Under the pieces are notes generated by a model. It ran no database searches. It was not told where the DNA came from and was given only the letters and a program-made list of their open reading frames with translations. 64,000 nt of DNA from Spirochaetota bacterium (GTDB lineage Bacteria; Spirochaetota; Spirochaetia; Treponematales; UBA12059): NCBI GenBank assembly GCA_022703505.1, contig JAKLDN010000008.1, forward strand, positions 62,001 to 126,000. The letters are read 5' to 3'. The first letter of the stretch is position 1; every line of letters starts with the position of its first letter. Shown piece after piece: positions 35,631 to 45,141 of this stretch. Made by a program: the position numbers and the translations under genes.

Positions 35631-36884
35631 TCAGTCGCACTCCGCCGAGGTGATGTCCTTCGGCCGGAGGATCAGGTTGAGGACGATGCCGAAGATCGCC
35701 GCCAGGCCCAGGCCGGAGAGCTTCAGGGCGCCGAGTTCGAAGGTGGCGCCGCCGAGGCCCAGGACCAGCATGGCCGCGGTGATGATGAGGAGCTTGGCGT
35801 TCCCCAGGTTGACCCGGGCGTCCACCATGTTCTTGACCCCGATGGAGGAGATCATGCCGAACAGGAGGATGGAGATCCCGCCGATGACCGGGCCGGGGAT
35901 GGTGCCGATGATGGCGGTGAACTTCGGGATCATGGCCAGGATGATGGCGCAGACCGCGGCGATCCGCATGATGATGGGATTGTAGGCGCCCGTCAGGGCC
36001 ACGGCTCCGGTGTTCTCGGAATAGGTCGTGTTGGCCGGTCCACCGATCATCGCGGCCAGGGAGGTCGCGAGTCCGTCGCCGAGCAGGGTCCGGCTGATCC
36101 CCGGATCCTTGATAAAGTCCTTGCCCACCACGTTGCCGATGGCCAGGATGTCCCCGAAGTGCTCCACCATCGTGACGATGGCTATGGGCAGCATGATGCT
36201 GATCCCCTCGGCGGAGAACTTGGGCAGGGTGAACTTGGGAATGCCGATCCAGTCCGCCTTGGCCACCGCGGAGAAGTCAACGATGCCCAGGATGATGGAC
36301 AGGACGTACCCCGCGACCAGGGCGATGAGGACCGGGAGGTTCGAGGCGAACTTCATGCCGAACTTGGGCAGGTAGATCTTCACGAAGATCCCCACCGCGA
36401 AGGTGAAGAGGGCCACGGCCCAGCAACCGTTCACGCCGATGGCGTCGACGATGGGCTTGGAGAAGTCGCCCCGGGCGTTCTGGATGGCCACCGGCGCCAG
36501 GATGAGGCCGATCAGGATGATCATGGGGCCCGTGACGTGGGGCGGCAGGATCTTGTGGATCGTGTCGTAGGGCACGAACTTGAAGATGATGGCCACCACG
36601 ACGTACAGGAGGCCCGCGATGACGATGCCGCCCAGGGCGTAGGGAAGGCCCTGGCTCTTGCCCACGGCCAGGAGGCCGGGGATGAAGGCGAAGGAACTGC
36701 CCAGGAAAACCGGTACCTTGAACCCGGTCAGTACGTGGAAGAGCAGGGTTCCCAGCCCCGCGGCGAACAGGGTGACTCCGATGTCCAGGCCGGTGATGAT
36801 GGGCACCAGCACGGTGGCCCCGAACATCACGAAGGTGTGCTGGATGCCCAGCACGGTGTTCTTTACGGTCAGGCTTTTTTCCAC
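35631..36884 (-). CDS. NCS2-family nucleobase permease (uracil/xanthine type)
   Basis: 417 residues, about 14 membrane helices as in UraA. The strongest signature is [20 protein letters not shown], the helix-10 region of uracil permeases, with [19 protein letters not shown] just before it. Sequence features favour the uracil-type subgroup, but the location between xanthine-dehydrogenase-like genes and allantoin-pathway homologues suggests a purine such as xanthine or urate. Start GTG after AAGGAG. Confidence 0.88.
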   Translation of the reverse strand: MEKSLTVKNTVLGIQHTFVMFGATVLVPIITGLDIGVTLFAAGLGTLLFHVLTGFKVPVFLGSSFAFIPGLLAVGKSQGLPYALGGIVIAGLLYVVVAIIFKFVPYDTIHKILPPHVTGPMIILIGLILAPVAIQNARGDFSKPIVDAIGVNGCWAVALFTFAVGIFVKIYLPKFGMKFASNLPVLIALVAGYVLSIILGIVDFSAVAKADWIGIPKFTLPKFSAEGISIMLPIAIVTMVEHFGDILAIGNVVGKDFIKDPGISRTLLGDGLATSLAAMIGGPANTTYSENTGAVALTGAYNPIIMRIAAVCAIILAMIPKFTAIIGTIPGPVIGGISILLFGMISSIGVKNMVDARVNLGNAKLLIITAAMLVLGLGGATFELGALKLSGLGLAAIFGIVLNLILRPKDITSAECD

Positions 36885-36916
36885 GGAACGCTCCTTGTTT
36901 CGATCGCTCTTTCCGC

Positions 36917-36977
36917 TCGGCCCAACGGCCGATCCCGCTCCGGCCTTCCGGCCGAACCTATTTCGGCCTACGGCCGA
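36917..36977. repeat. Three consecutive small GGCC hairpins
   Basis: TCGGCC-CAAC-GGCCGA (36917–36932), CGGCC-TTCC-GGCCG (36941–36954) and TCGGCC-TAC-GGCCGA (36963–36977) lie in the 172-base gap between the molybdenum hydroxylase and the permease. They may attenuate or terminate transcription from the upstream genes or protect mRNA ends. Confidence 0.55.
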
Positions 36978-37056
36978 TCCATATCCCCACCCGGCAGGCG
37001 CGCGCCGGGAGATCCACCGGTCGAATCAGACACATGCAAGCTCGCGAACGAGGTCC

Positions 37057-39501
37057 CTAGCCGTCCTTTTTCCGGTTCCGGAGTTCCGGGGCGGAACGGC
37101 AGGAGCCCAGGGGGCTCTTGGTGATCCAGTTGTCGATGGGAGTCTTGTCCCGCAGGGCCCTCCAGACGTCCTCGAAGCGCAGGGGCATATGGACGATCTC
37201 GGCCCCCGTGGCCTCCTGGATGGCGTTGCCCAGGGCCGCGGCCACGGAAATCATGGAGTGCTCCCCCACCCCCCGGGCCCCGTAGGGACCGTCGATCTGG
37301 GGGGTCTCCACCACGGCGCTCTCGATGACCGCGGGGATATCCTTGGCCGTCGGGATCTTGTTGTCCGTGAAGGAGGGGTTGAGGAGGATCCCCTTCTCGT
37401 CGTAGATGTAGCCCTCGCAGACCGCGGTGCCCAGGCCCTGGACCATGCCCCCGATGGACTGGCCCCGGACGATCTGGGGGTTGATGGCCTTGCCCACGTC
37501 GAAGACCGAGGCGATCTTGAGGACCTCGTACTCCCCGGTCTCCGGGTCGACCTCGGCCACGATCCCGTGGGCGCCGTAGGTCCAGTCCAGGGCGGGATTC
37601 CCCTGTCCGGTCGCCTTGTCCAGGTTGGAGAGCCCTTGGGCCACGTAGCGGCCCACCCCGATGATCGGCCCCCCGATGCCGTTCCCGTTGGGATAGGCGT
37701 AGCCCACGGCGATCCGGGCGAAGTCCACGGACTCCGCGGGGTTGTGGCGCAGGTAGATCCGTTTTCCATCGTGGGCCAGGTCCCGGACGTTGGCCCTAAG
37801 GACCTGGGCGGCGACCTCGTAGGCGTTCTTAAGGAGGTCTTCGGCGGCCAGGATGGCGGCATTCCCGGAAAGCAGGAGGCCCTTGGAGGCTACGGTCTGC
37901 CAGTCGTAGGGGTCCTTGTCCGTGTCGCACTCGAAGGAGACCTTCACCTTCTCCAGGGGGAAGCCCAGACGCTCCGCCACGATCTGCCGGATGGAGGTGT
38001 AGGTCCCCTGGCCGTAGTCGGTCAGGGCCAGGTTGACCGTGACGCTCCCGTCCTCGTTCATCTTGATGATCACGGCGGTGGCCGTGAAGGAGGGCATGGC
38101 GGGGGCCTTGTGCAGGGCCGCGACGCCCTTGCCGATCCTCCGGCCCGTCTTCCGCTCCCTCTCCTTCTCTTCCGCGGTCAGGGAGCCGTAGCCGATGGCC
38201 TTCGCGGCGGCGTCCATGCACTTGACCACGTCCCCGGTGTGGTCCGTGATCCTCTCCCCCGTCAGGGTGATCGACCCCGGCCGGAGGGCGTTCCGCCGGC
38301 GGAACTCAAGGGGATCCATGCCGATGGCCTTGGCCACCAGCTCCATGTGCCGTTCCAGGCCCCAGTGGAACTCCACGTGCCCGAAACCCCGGTAGGCGGT
38401 GCCGAAGGGCTTGTTCGTGTAGATGGTGTAGGCGTCGATGGAGGCGTTGGGGATCTCGTAGGGTCCCGCGGCGGAGTAGCCCGAGGCACGGGTCACGTTG
38501 ACCGCGTAGTCCGCGTAGGCCCCGGAGTCCCAGTACATGGTCATCTCCTGGGCTCGGATCTTCCCGTCCGCCCCCACCCCGGTCTTGATGCGGTAGGTCA
38601 GGGCGCTCCGGCAGGGCAGGAGGCTGAACTCCTCCTCCCGGGTGGCCTGGAACTTGACCGCCCGGCCTCCCGCGGCCCGGGAAAGGACCGCGGCCAGGGG
38701 CTCGACCCCGATGCCGGCCTTGCCCCCGAAGCCTCCCCCGACGTAGGGGATGTGGACCCGGACGTTGTTGTGGGGGAGCTTGAAGGCGTGGCAGAAGAGG
38801 TTCCGCACCGTGAAGGGGCTCTGGGCGCTGGTCCAGATCTCCACCTGGTCCCCCCGGGCCCACTTGGCGATGGCCACGTGGGTCTCCATGGGGACGTGCT
38901 GGACCGAGGGGCAGGAGTACTCCCGCTCCACGACCCACTCGCTCTCCGCGAAGCCCTTCTCCGTGTCGCCCTTGCGCAACCGGGTGTGGTTGGCGATGTT
39001 CGTGCCGGGCTTCGGGGTGAAGACCGCGGCGATGTGGTCGTAGCTCCCGAGGTCCGGGTGCACCCGGGGGGCGTCGGGTTTGAGGGCCTCCATGTGGTGC
39101 AGCACCGGCGGCAGCGGCTCGTACTCCACGGCGATCGCGTCCGCGGCGCGGCGGGCCTGGGCGTAGGTCTCCGCGGCGACGGCGGCGACGGCCTCGCCGT
39201 AGTGGCGGACCTCGCCCTTGGCCAGGATGTACTTGTCCACCACGTAGAGCCCCAGTCGGTAGTCCAGCTCCGCCCCGGTCACCACGGCCCGGACCCCGGG
39301 CAGGGCGAGGGCCTTGGAGGTGTCGATGCGCTTGATCCGGGCCCGGGCGTGGGGACTGCGCTTGACCGCCGCGTAGAGCATCCCCGGCACCGTCATGTCG
39401 CTGACGTACAGGGCCTCCCCGGTCAGTTTTTCCGTGGCGTCGATGCGGCCGGAATCCTTTCCGACGTAGGCCAGATCCTCGGGGCGGACTTGGTCAAACA
39501 T
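37057..39501 (-). CDS. Xanthine dehydrogenase-family molybdenum-binding subunit
   Basis: 814 residues, the normal length for a large subunit. Molybdopterin-binding features include GGGFGGKAG, the FQATREEEF and [10 protein letters not shown] loops, and the catalytic Glu747 in [10 protein letters not shown]. It catalyses hydroxylation of a purine or other aza-aromatic with water as oxygen source. The ATG overlaps the 2Fe-2S gene by eight bases. Genes for the three subunits are in the order FAD, 2Fe-2S, Mo. Xanthine is the best guess given the linked NCS2 permease; nicotinate- or hypoxanthine-type enzymes are not excluded. Confidence 0.9.
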   Translation of the reverse strand: MFDQVRPEDLAYVGKDSGRIDATEKLTGEALYVSDMTVPGMLYAAVKRSPHARARIKRIDTSKALALPGVRAVVTGAELDYRLGLYVVDKYILAKGEVRHYGEAVAAVAAETYAQARRAADAIAVEYEPLPPVLHHMEALKPDAPRVHPDLGSYDHIAAVFTPKPGTNIANHTRLRKGDTEKGFAESEWVVEREYSCPSVQHVPMETHVAIAKWARGDQVEIWTSAQSPFTVRNLFCHAFKLPHNNVRVHIPYVGGGFGGKAGIGVEPLAAVLSRAAGGRAVKFQATREEEFSLLPCRSALTYRIKTGVGADGKIRAQEMTMYWDSGAYADYAVNVTRASGYSAAGPYEIPNASIDAYTIYTNKPFGTAYRGFGHVEFHWGLERHMELVAKAIGMDPLEFRRRNALRPGSITLTGERITDHTGDVVKCMDAAAKAIGYGSLTAEEKERERKTGRRIGKGVAALHKAPAMPSFTATAVIIKMNEDGSVTVNLALTDYGQGTYTSIRQIVAERLGFPLEKVKVSFECDTDKDPYDWQTVASKGLLLSGNAAILAAEDLLKNAYEVAAQVLRANVRDLAHDGKRIYLRHNPAESVDFARIAVGYAYPNGNGIGGPIIGVGRYVAQGLSNLDKATGQGNPALDWTYGAHGIVAEVDPETGEYEVLKIASVFDVGKAINPQIVRGQSIGGMVQGLGTAVCEGYIYDEKGILLNPSFTDNKIPTAKDIPAVIESAVVETPQIDGPYGARGVGEHSMISVAAALGNAIQEATGAEIVHMPLRFEDVWRALRDKTPIDNWITKSPLGSCRSAPELRNRKKDG

Positions 39502-39976
39502 GGTCGAGCCTCCCCTTCGGGCCCTGGCCGGTGACGTCCAGGACGGCCTCCACGATCTGCTCGTACCCGGTGCAGCGGCAGAAGTTGCCCTCGATGGCCT
39601 CCTTGATCTCCTCCACCGTGGGCTTAGGTACTGCCTTGAGCAGTTCCTTGACGGAGAGGATCATCCCGGGAGTGCAGAATCCGCACTGGACCGCGTGGTT
39701 CCGGTCGAAGGCCTTCTGGATCTCCGACAGGCCCGCGGGCCCCGCCTCGCCCTCGATGGTCTCGATCGCGGCTCCGTCGGCCTCCACGGCCAGGACGCAG
39801 CAGGAGTTCACGGTGCGGCCGTTCAGGAAGACCGTGCAGGCCCCGCACTCCCCCATGCCGCAGCCTTCCTTGGTGCCCGTAAGTCCCAGGTCCTCCCTAA
39901 GGAAGTGGAGGAGGGTCTTGTTCTCCGGGGCGTCCCGGGTGTAGGAGACGCCGTTCACGGTCAGGGTGATGGTCAT
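39494..39976 (-). CDS. Xanthine dehydrogenase-family 2Fe-2S subunit
   Basis: 160 residues. The N-terminal plant-type cluster ligands are Cys39, Cys44, Cys47 and Cys59 ([17 protein letters not shown]), and the C-terminal cluster uses Cys98, Cys101, Cys133 and Cys135 ([17 protein letters not shown]). It moves electrons from the molybdenum site to the FAD subunit. ATG overlaps the FAD-subunit stop (ATGA). Confidence 0.95.
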   Translation of the reverse strand: MTITLTVNGVSYTRDAPENKTLLHFLREDLGLTGTKEGCGMGECGACTVFLNGRTVNSCCVLAVEADGAAIETIEGEAGPAGLSEIQKAFDRNHAVQCGFCTPGMILSVKELLKAVPKPTVEEIKEAIEGNFCRCTGYEQIVEAVLDVTGQGPKGRLDHV

Positions 39977-40791
39977 CGGGAAACCTCCGGGAGCAGGCGG
40001 CGGATGTAGGCGCCGACCATGTAGCGGCGGTATTCGGCGGTGCAGCGCACGTCGTCGATGGGCTTGATGGCCTTCTGGACCAGGGCGTCGACCGCTTCCG
40101 CGTCCAGGCCCCTCCCGATCCCGGAGACCAGGACCGGGGTGGGCGCCGCGGAGCTCACGGCCACCCGGAGGCCCTCCGGCGAGGAGGCCAGCATGACCCC
40201 CACGATCCCGAGGTCGTGGCCCTTCACGCGCTTGAGCTTGGCGTACCGGCCCTTGCGGTCGGCGGAAGAGGCGGGCACCCGGATCTCCGCCAGGAACTCC
40301 CCGGGTTTCATGACCGTGGCCTTGGGGCCCGTGAAGAATTCCCGGAAGCTAACCGTGCGCTCCCCCGAAGTCGAGGTCAGGACCGCCACGGCGTCCAGGC
40401 ACAGAAGGGGCAGGGCCATGTCCGAGCAGGGGGAGGCGTTCACCACGTTCCCCGCCACGGTGGCCCGGTTCCGGACCTGGTGGGACGCCAACTCGTGGGC
40501 CGCCTCGGCCAGGAGGGGGAATTTCTCCCGGATCGTCCGGTCCCGGAGGACGGCGCTGATGGTGACGCCGTGACCCATGCGGAGCCCCTCGGCGGGGGAA
40601 AAAACCAATCGATCCGCGTCGGGCAGGCGCTTGCAGTCCACCACGAAGGCGGGCTTGGCGATGCCCATCCGTATATTCGGCAGGAGGTCGGTCCCGCCGG
40701 CGAGTACCTTGGCCGAAGTCCCGTGCTCGGCCATCAGGGCGAGCAGCTCGGACAGGGACCTGGGAGCCCGGTATTGAAACTCGTGCACCAT
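39973..40791 (-). CDS. Xanthine dehydrogenase-family FAD-binding subunit
   Basis: 272 residues. FAD-binding motifs AGGTDLLPNIR (near residue 30) and ATVAGNVVNASPCSD (near residue 110) are those of the medium subunit of molybdenum hydroxylases. First gene of the locus, behind a clear promoter with palindromic sites. The ATG at 40791 fits the family's start; the open frame upstream is shadow. Confidence 0.92.
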   Translation of the reverse strand: MVHEFQYRAPRSLSELLALMAEHGTSAKVLAGGTDLLPNIRMGIAKPAFVVDCKRLPDADRLVFSPAEGLRMGHGVTISAVLRDRTIREKFPLLAEAAHELASHQVRNRATVAGNVVNASPCSDMALPLLCLDAVAVLTSTSGERTVSFREFFTGPKATVMKPGEFLAEIRVPASSADRKGRYAKLKRVKGHDLGIVGVMLASSPEGLRVAVSSAAPTPVLVSGIGRGLDAEAVDALVQKAIKPIDDVRCTAEYRRYMVGAYIRRLLPEVSR

Positions 40792-40839
40792 CGGGAAGGG
40801 TCCTTTCCGCGGGAATGCCCGATCCCGCGCGTGCCGTCG

Positions 40840-40879
40840 ATTTTGACATCGACCCATCGGTCTGTCAAGAATTTCTTGA
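40840..40879 (-). promoter_or_regulatory. Promoter and palindromic operator candidates of the xdh–permease–oxamate locus
   Basis: On the minus strand a perfect TTGACA (40863–40868) and CAAAAT (40840–40845) are 17 bases apart. Two palindromes cover the site: an imperfect one with TTGACA…TGTCAA ends at 40843–40868, and a perfect TCAAGAA-T-TTCTTGA at 40865–40879 just upstream of the -35. Such spacing is typical of dimeric repressor or activator binding sites. Confidence 0.6.
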
Positions 40880-40892
40880 GCGCGGCTATCGT

Positions 40893-42395
40893 CTACACGG
40901 TGAGGTTTAGGGTGGCGACCGTCTCGTCCTCCTTCTCGTTCCGGATCACCGAGGTCGAAAAGTCCATACCCTCCGCGGCGCACTTCTCCCTCAGCAGGGT
41001 GTGGTAGATGAGGCCCAGCCCTCCGCCCTCCTCGTCCGCCTTGAGGATCTGCTCCAGGGTGTTTTCCTTGACCGTCCGGGGACGCCGCCCCAGGTTTTCC
41101 AGGCGGGACCCGTAGCCTATGAGGCCCCGGTTCCGGACGGTAAGCCGGATGGCCGCGGGGTCCGAGGGGTCCAGGACCATACCGGTGAAGTCCATCCGCA
41201 GCAGCATGAGCTCGTTGCGCTGGACGGCCCGTTCCCGGAGGCGGTCCCGGAAGGCCTCCTCGGCCAGCATCCGCTCCAGCTCCTCCGGATGGCTGCGAAC
41301 GAAGAGCTCCCGCTCGGCCAGGTTCGTGAGGAAGGATTTTTCCGCCAGCTGGATGAATTCCGCCAGCATCAGGCACAGGTGCTCCGCGATCTCCAGGCGC
41401 CGGGCGTAGGAATAGACCACGTCCGCGGCGGTCCCCACCAGGTCCGCGCCCCCCAGGGCCAGGAGCAGGGCGGTCTCGTCGTCCACCTCGTCCAGGAGGC
41501 TGGAGACCCGGGCCAGGGTGTCCTCGTCGCAGGTTCCCTCCGGGGAGCCGGAGCGGGTGCGGGCCGCGCATTCCTCCTCGATAGAGGTGCGCAGGTTCGC
41601 GGCCCAGACGGCCCGGCGGCGCAGGGCGGAGGCCATGGCGGCCCGGTCGCCGACCAGCCCGATGAAGGCGGGGTCCGAGGCGATCCGGGCCGCCTCGGGG
41701 GTGCGCCGCAGGCGGCGCTTGAGCTCCGGCCGGAACCGTTTGAGCAGGATGCCCGAAAGGATGGTCCGGGTCAGGTCCAGCAGGGCGTGGCGGGCGGACA
41801 CGAACTCGGGTCGGCTGATCTCGATGGTGGTGATGAGGCCGTGGACCACCAACTTGCGCAGGAGGTCCAGCTTGCAGACCTTCCAGTCGAAGCCCACGGC
41901 CCGATCCCCGGCAAAGGTCCGGAGGTCCCGGACGGGGATGCGAAGCTGGGAGCAGTACCTCTGCCCGGCCTCGTTCAATACGTACTTCCCCGGAAGGTCC
42001 AGGGGTTTTTCCACGATCCTGCGGGCCGCCTTGGCCGGCGCGGCGGGTTTGGAAAGGGCGGCCAGGGATTCTTCCTGGCTATGGTCCAGGTCGAGATAGG
42101 TGGCGATGCCCATGTACTCGAAGACGGCGCGGACGTTGCCCGCCATGTTGCAGAACCGGATCCGCTTGGATTCGGAAAGCTGCTGGGACAGGCTCAAAAA
42201 GAGCCCGAGCCCGGAGCTGTCCACCAGGGGGACCTTCTCCAGGTCCAGGACGACCTTGGAAAGCCCCGTGCCCTGGATCCGGGCCAGGATCTCGTCCCGG
42301 AGGATATCCGCGCCCGCCATTTCGACCGCCCCCGCCACGTGCAGGACGGCTACGTCTCCGACTACCTCGATCGAGCACCGGGCTCCCGTATCCAT
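40893..42395 (-). CDS. STAS-domain protein with a large uncharacterised C-terminal region
   Basis: 500 residues. Residues 1–~105 form a STAS domain (anti-sigma-antagonist fold); the potential phospho-Ser site is in VPLVDSSGLGLFLSLSQQL. The remaining ~390 residues are mostly helical; the end (GGGLGLIYHTLLREKC … ETVATLNLTV) resembles the last part of an HATPase-c domain, which would suggest an internal antagonist–kinase pair, but other ATPase motifs are not clear. Function unknown. It is divergent from the fatty-acid-kinase gene. Confidence 0.65.
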   Translation of the reverse strand: MDTGARCSIEVVGDVAVLHVAGAVEMAGADILRDEILARIQGTGLSKVVLDLEKVPLVDSSGLGLFLSLSQQLSESKRIRFCNMAGNVRAVFEYMGIATYLDLDHSQEESLAALSKPAAPAKAARRIVEKPLDLPGKYVLNEAGQRYCSQLRIPVRDLRTFAGDRAVGFDWKVCKLDLLRKLVVHGLITTIEISRPEFVSARHALLDLTRTILSGILLKRFRPELKRRLRRTPEAARIASDPAFIGLVGDRAAMASALRRRAVWAANLRTSIEEECAARTRSGSPEGTCDEDTLARVSSLLDEVDDETALLLALGGADLVGTAADVVYSYARRLEIAEHLCLMLAEFIQLAEKSFLTNLAERELFVRSHPEELERMLAEEAFRDRLRERAVQRNELMLLRMDFTGMVLDPSDPAAIRLTVRNRGLIGYGSRLENLGRRPRTVKENTLEQILKADEEGGGLGLIYHTLLREKCAAEGMDFSTSVIRNEKEDETVATLNLTV

Positions 42396-42447
42396 GCTAC
42401 ATGATGATGCACAGCCCCGACGCTACGTCAAGACGATTCGGAATCCC

Positions 42448-42476
42448 TTGATTCATCGAGTTTTACATGGTACCTT
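42448..42476 (+). promoter_or_regulatory. Candidate promoter of the fakAB–plsY operon
   Basis: TTGATT (42448–42453), 17-base spacer, TACCTT (42471–42476). If used, transcription would begin almost at the start codon (42486), where no Shine-Dalgarno is visible, so the mRNA may be leaderless. Weak match. Confidence 0.3.
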
Positions 42477-42485
42477 GAAAGTGTC

Positions 42486-44327
42486 ATGCAAATCACCTAC
42501 ATGAACGGAAAGCGGCTCAAGCGGGCCCTCCTGGCCGGAGCCCTGCGCCTGGGCGAGAACGTCCCCCACCTCAACCGCATCAACGTCTTCCCGGTCCCGG
42601 ACGGGGATACGGGGACCAACATGGCCGGCACCGTCCAGGCCATGGCCTCGGCCCTCCACGCCTCCCCGGCGATTTCCCTGGGCGAGACCGCCCGGACCGC
42701 CGCGGATTCGGCCCTGATGGGCGCCAAGGGCAACTCCGGGGCCATCCTGGCCCAGTTCTTCCAGGGCCTCGCGGAAGAGCTGGAGCGGAAGGTCCGGGTA
42801 AGCACCCGGGACTTCGCGGACGCGGTGGGCAAGGCCGTGGCCCGTACCTACGGAGCCCTGTCCAAACCCCGGGAAGGCACCCTCCTCACGGTCCTCAAGG
42901 ATTGGGGGCACGCGGTGCACCGGGTCGCCGAGCGGACCGACGACTTCCTGGAACTCCTCAAGACCACCCTGCACGACGCCCGGGCCTCCCTGGAACGGAC
43001 CCGGGATATGCTACCGGAACTGAAGAAGGCCGGGGTCGTGGACGCCGGCGCCCTGGGCTGGGTCCACATCCTGGAGGGCATCGTCCACTACATCACCCAC
43101 GGCAGGCTCCGGGAATTCCGGGACAGCCCCCCGGAAGGATTCTCCGAGACCTACGAAGAATCCCACGTCGAGTCCCCGCTGGCGGACAGCGAGCCCTCGG
43201 CCTTCCGGTTCTGCACCGAGTGCCTCCTGGAGGGTTCGGCCCTGGACCTCGAGGCGGTCCGTCGCGGCCTCGAGGGCCTGGGGGATTCGATCGTCGTGGC
43301 CGGATCCGCCCGGAAGGCCAAGGTCCACCTCCACACCGATACCCCCGCCCGGGCCTTCCGGGTCCTGGAGGGATTCGCCACGGTTACGGGCCAGAAGGCG
43401 GACGACATGGAGCTCCAGCGCCGCCTGGCGGCCGATCCGCCCCGCTGCGCCGTGTTCGTGGACTCCGCCTGCGACCTCCCCGAGGAGGAGCGCCTTGCCC
43501 TGCGGGTGGAGCGGGTTCCCCTGACCATCGTGATGGACGGGGTGAACTACCTGGACCGGGACGGCCTTTCCTCCGAGGATTTCTACGCCCGCCAGCGCAC
43601 GCCCGGAATCGCCCTGTCCACCAGCCAGCCCTCGGACGCGGCCTTCCGCCGCAAGGCGGACACCGTGCTGGCCTCCGCACGGGAGGCGGTCTACCTGGGA
43701 CTGTCGGGCCCCTTGTCCGGCACTCTGGAGGCGGGGCGGCGCACGGCTGCCGCGCGGCCGGATTCCGGCCGGATCCGGGTGGTCGACTCCCGGTCCATCT
43801 CCGTGGGCTACGCCCTCCTGGCCCGGAAGGCCGGCGAGGCGGCCGCCGCGGGCGCCTCCGCCGAGGAGATCGGGACCCTCGTCGAGTCCCTGAAGCCCCG
43901 GCTCCGGCTCCTCGTGGCCGTCCCGGACCTCTCGGGCCTGATCCGGTCCGGACGACTCCACGGGATGAAGGGTCTGGCGGCCCGGGCTTTCGGGCTCCGG
44001 CCGGTCATCACGGTGAACGAGGAAGGCCGCGCGGATTCCGCGGGCATGTACGTGGGCGCGGCGAACGGCCGCGCCGCCCTGGTCCGGATGCTCCGCAAGG
44101 CGGTCTCCGGTGCCGGAGCGCCGGAAACGGGATCCGCTCCCCTGGAAATCCTGGTGGGCCACGCGGACAGCCGCGCCGAGGCGGAGGCCCTGGTACGGGA
44201 TCTGGGCGCGGCCTTCGAGCTCTCCCGGGAACCCGACATCGTGGAGGTATCCCCGGCCCTGGCCCTCCACGCGGGCCCCGGGGCCCTGGCCCTGGCCGCC
44301 CTGCTCCCAGTGGGAAGAGTCCGGTGA
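42486..44327 (+). CDS. Fused DAK2 (FakA-like) kinase and DegV (FakB-like) fatty-acid-binding protein
   Basis: 613 residues. Residues 1–~200 are a DhaL/DAK2 kinase domain with the Mg-ATP-binding NVFPVPDGDTGTNM and GAKGNSGAILAQFF. Residues ~230–310 match the FakA middle domain (FRFCTECLLEGS, AKVHLHTDTPARA). From ~312 a DegV/EDD domain follows (AVFVDSACDLPEE, STSQPSD, and GLSGPLSGTLEAG), which binds fatty acid in FakB. In Firmicutes FakA phosphorylates FakB-bound fatty acid to acyl-phosphate. Here both are one polypeptide and the usual FakA C-terminal domain is replaced by DegV. It is directly coupled to plsY. The start matches FakA N-termini (ITYMNGKRLKRAL). Confidence 0.88.
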   Translation: MQITYMNGKRLKRALLAGALRLGENVPHLNRINVFPVPDGDTGTNMAGTVQAMASALHASPAISLGETARTAADSALMGAKGNSGAILAQFFQGLAEELERKVRVSTRDFADAVGKAVARTYGALSKPREGTLLTVLKDWGHAVHRVAERTDDFLELLKTTLHDARASLERTRDMLPELKKAGVVDAGALGWVHILEGIVHYITHGRLREFRDSPPEGFSETYEESHVESPLADSEPSAFRFCTECLLEGSALDLEAVRRGLEGLGDSIVVAGSARKAKVHLHTDTPARAFRVLEGFATVTGQKADDMELQRRLAADPPRCAVFVDSACDLPEEERLALRVERVPLTIVMDGVNYLDRDGLSSEDFYARQRTPGIALSTSQPSDAAFRRKADTVLASAREAVYLGLSGPLSGTLEAGRRTAAARPDSGRIRVVDSRSISVGYALLARKAGEAAAAGASAEEIGTLVESLKPRLRLLVAVPDLSGLIRSGRLHGMKGLAARAFGLRPVITVNEEGRADSAGMYVGAANGRAALVRMLRKAVSGAGAPETGSAPLEILVGHADSRAEAEALVRDLGAAFELSREPDIVEVSPALALHAGPGALALAALLPVGRVR

Positions 44328-44983
44328 TCGGTCCCGCCGCGGCCCTGGTCCTCTCCTACCTCCTGGGCTCCTTCCCGACCAGCATCGTGGTCGGGAAGGT
44401 GTTCTTCCGCCGGGACATCCGGGCGGAGGGCTCGGGCAACGCCGGCGGCACGAACACCTTCCGGGTCTTCGGGTGGAAGGCCGGTGTCCTGGTGGTCCTG
44501 GTCGACGTGGGCAAGGGAGTCGCGGCGGCCCTCCTGGCCTCCCGCCTGGCCGCGGGCACCCCCCTGCCCGAGGACGCCGTCCGCCTGGCCTGCGGTACCG
44601 CGGCCACGGTCGGCCACGTGTGGACGGTCTTCGCGGGCTTCCGAGGCGGAAAGGGAGTGGCCACCGCGGCGGGCACCCTGGCCGCCGTCGCTCCCCTGCC
44701 CTTTCTGGCGGCCCTGGCCGCCTTCGCCCTGGGGATCCTGTCCACGGGTATAGTGTCCGTGGGCTCCCTGGCCGCGGCCGTGACCTTTCCCGCGGCGGCC
44801 CTGGCCATTCGAGCGGCCGGGTTCCCGGTCTCGAACGTCCTTCTGGGCTTCTCCTTCCTGCTGGCGCCCCTGATCATCTGGACACACCGGAAGAATATAG
44901 GACGGCTGCTCCGGGGCGAGGAGAACCGCTTCGAGAAACTGCGCGTCCTGCCCAGGCTATTCAGAAAACAAGACTTAAAATAA
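44324..44983 (+). CDS. plsY: Acyl-phosphate:glycerol-3-phosphate acyltransferase PlsY
   Basis: 219 residues with about five to six membrane helices. PlsY motifs: SYLLGSFPTSIVVGK, RAEGSGNAGGTNTFRVFG, KGVAAALL and GFRGGKGVATAAG. It transfers the acyl group from acyl-phosphate to glycerol-3-phosphate, the first step of phospholipid synthesis. Start GTG overlaps the kinase stop (GTGA), so the acyl-phosphate made by the fused kinase could be used directly. Confidence 0.95.
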   Translation: MIGPAAALVLSYLLGSFPTSIVVGKVFFRRDIRAEGSGNAGGTNTFRVFGWKAGVLVVLVDVGKGVAAALLASRLAAGTPLPEDAVRLACGTAATVGHVWTVFAGFRGGKGVATAAGTLAAVAPLPFLAALAAFALGILSTGIVSVGSLAAAVTFPAAALAIRAAGFPVSNVLLGFSFLLAPLIIWTHRKNIGRLLRGEENRFEKLRVLPRLFRKQDLK

Positions 44984-44985
44984 TA

Positions 44986-45121
44986 GATCCAACAAGATCT
45001 ACAAGATCAATTAAGATGAACAAGATGAATCCAATTTAGGGAAAAGTGTTCTAGGTTGGATAGGACTATCGAACTTTCCCATCTTGTGTATCTTTACTTT
45101 TCTTGTTCATCTTGTTGGATC
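44986..45121. repeat. Inverted-repeat element in the plsY–NlpC gap
   Basis: A perfect 13-bp terminal inverted repeat (GATCCAACAAGAT … ATCTTGTTGGATC) bounds 136 bases of low-complexity ACAAGAT/ATCTTGT sequence; the pairing extends imperfectly inward. AT-rich relative to the neighbours, non-coding, and similar in style to the composite repeat at 21462. It fills nearly all of the gap between convergent genes. Confidence 0.7.
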
Positions 45122-45141
45122 GATTAAAAGTAGCCCCGCCC

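Noticed and set aside
36658-39534. 958-residue plus-strand frame
   Set aside because: Exact antisense shadow of the molybdenum-binding subunit; the minus strand has clear catalytic motifs.
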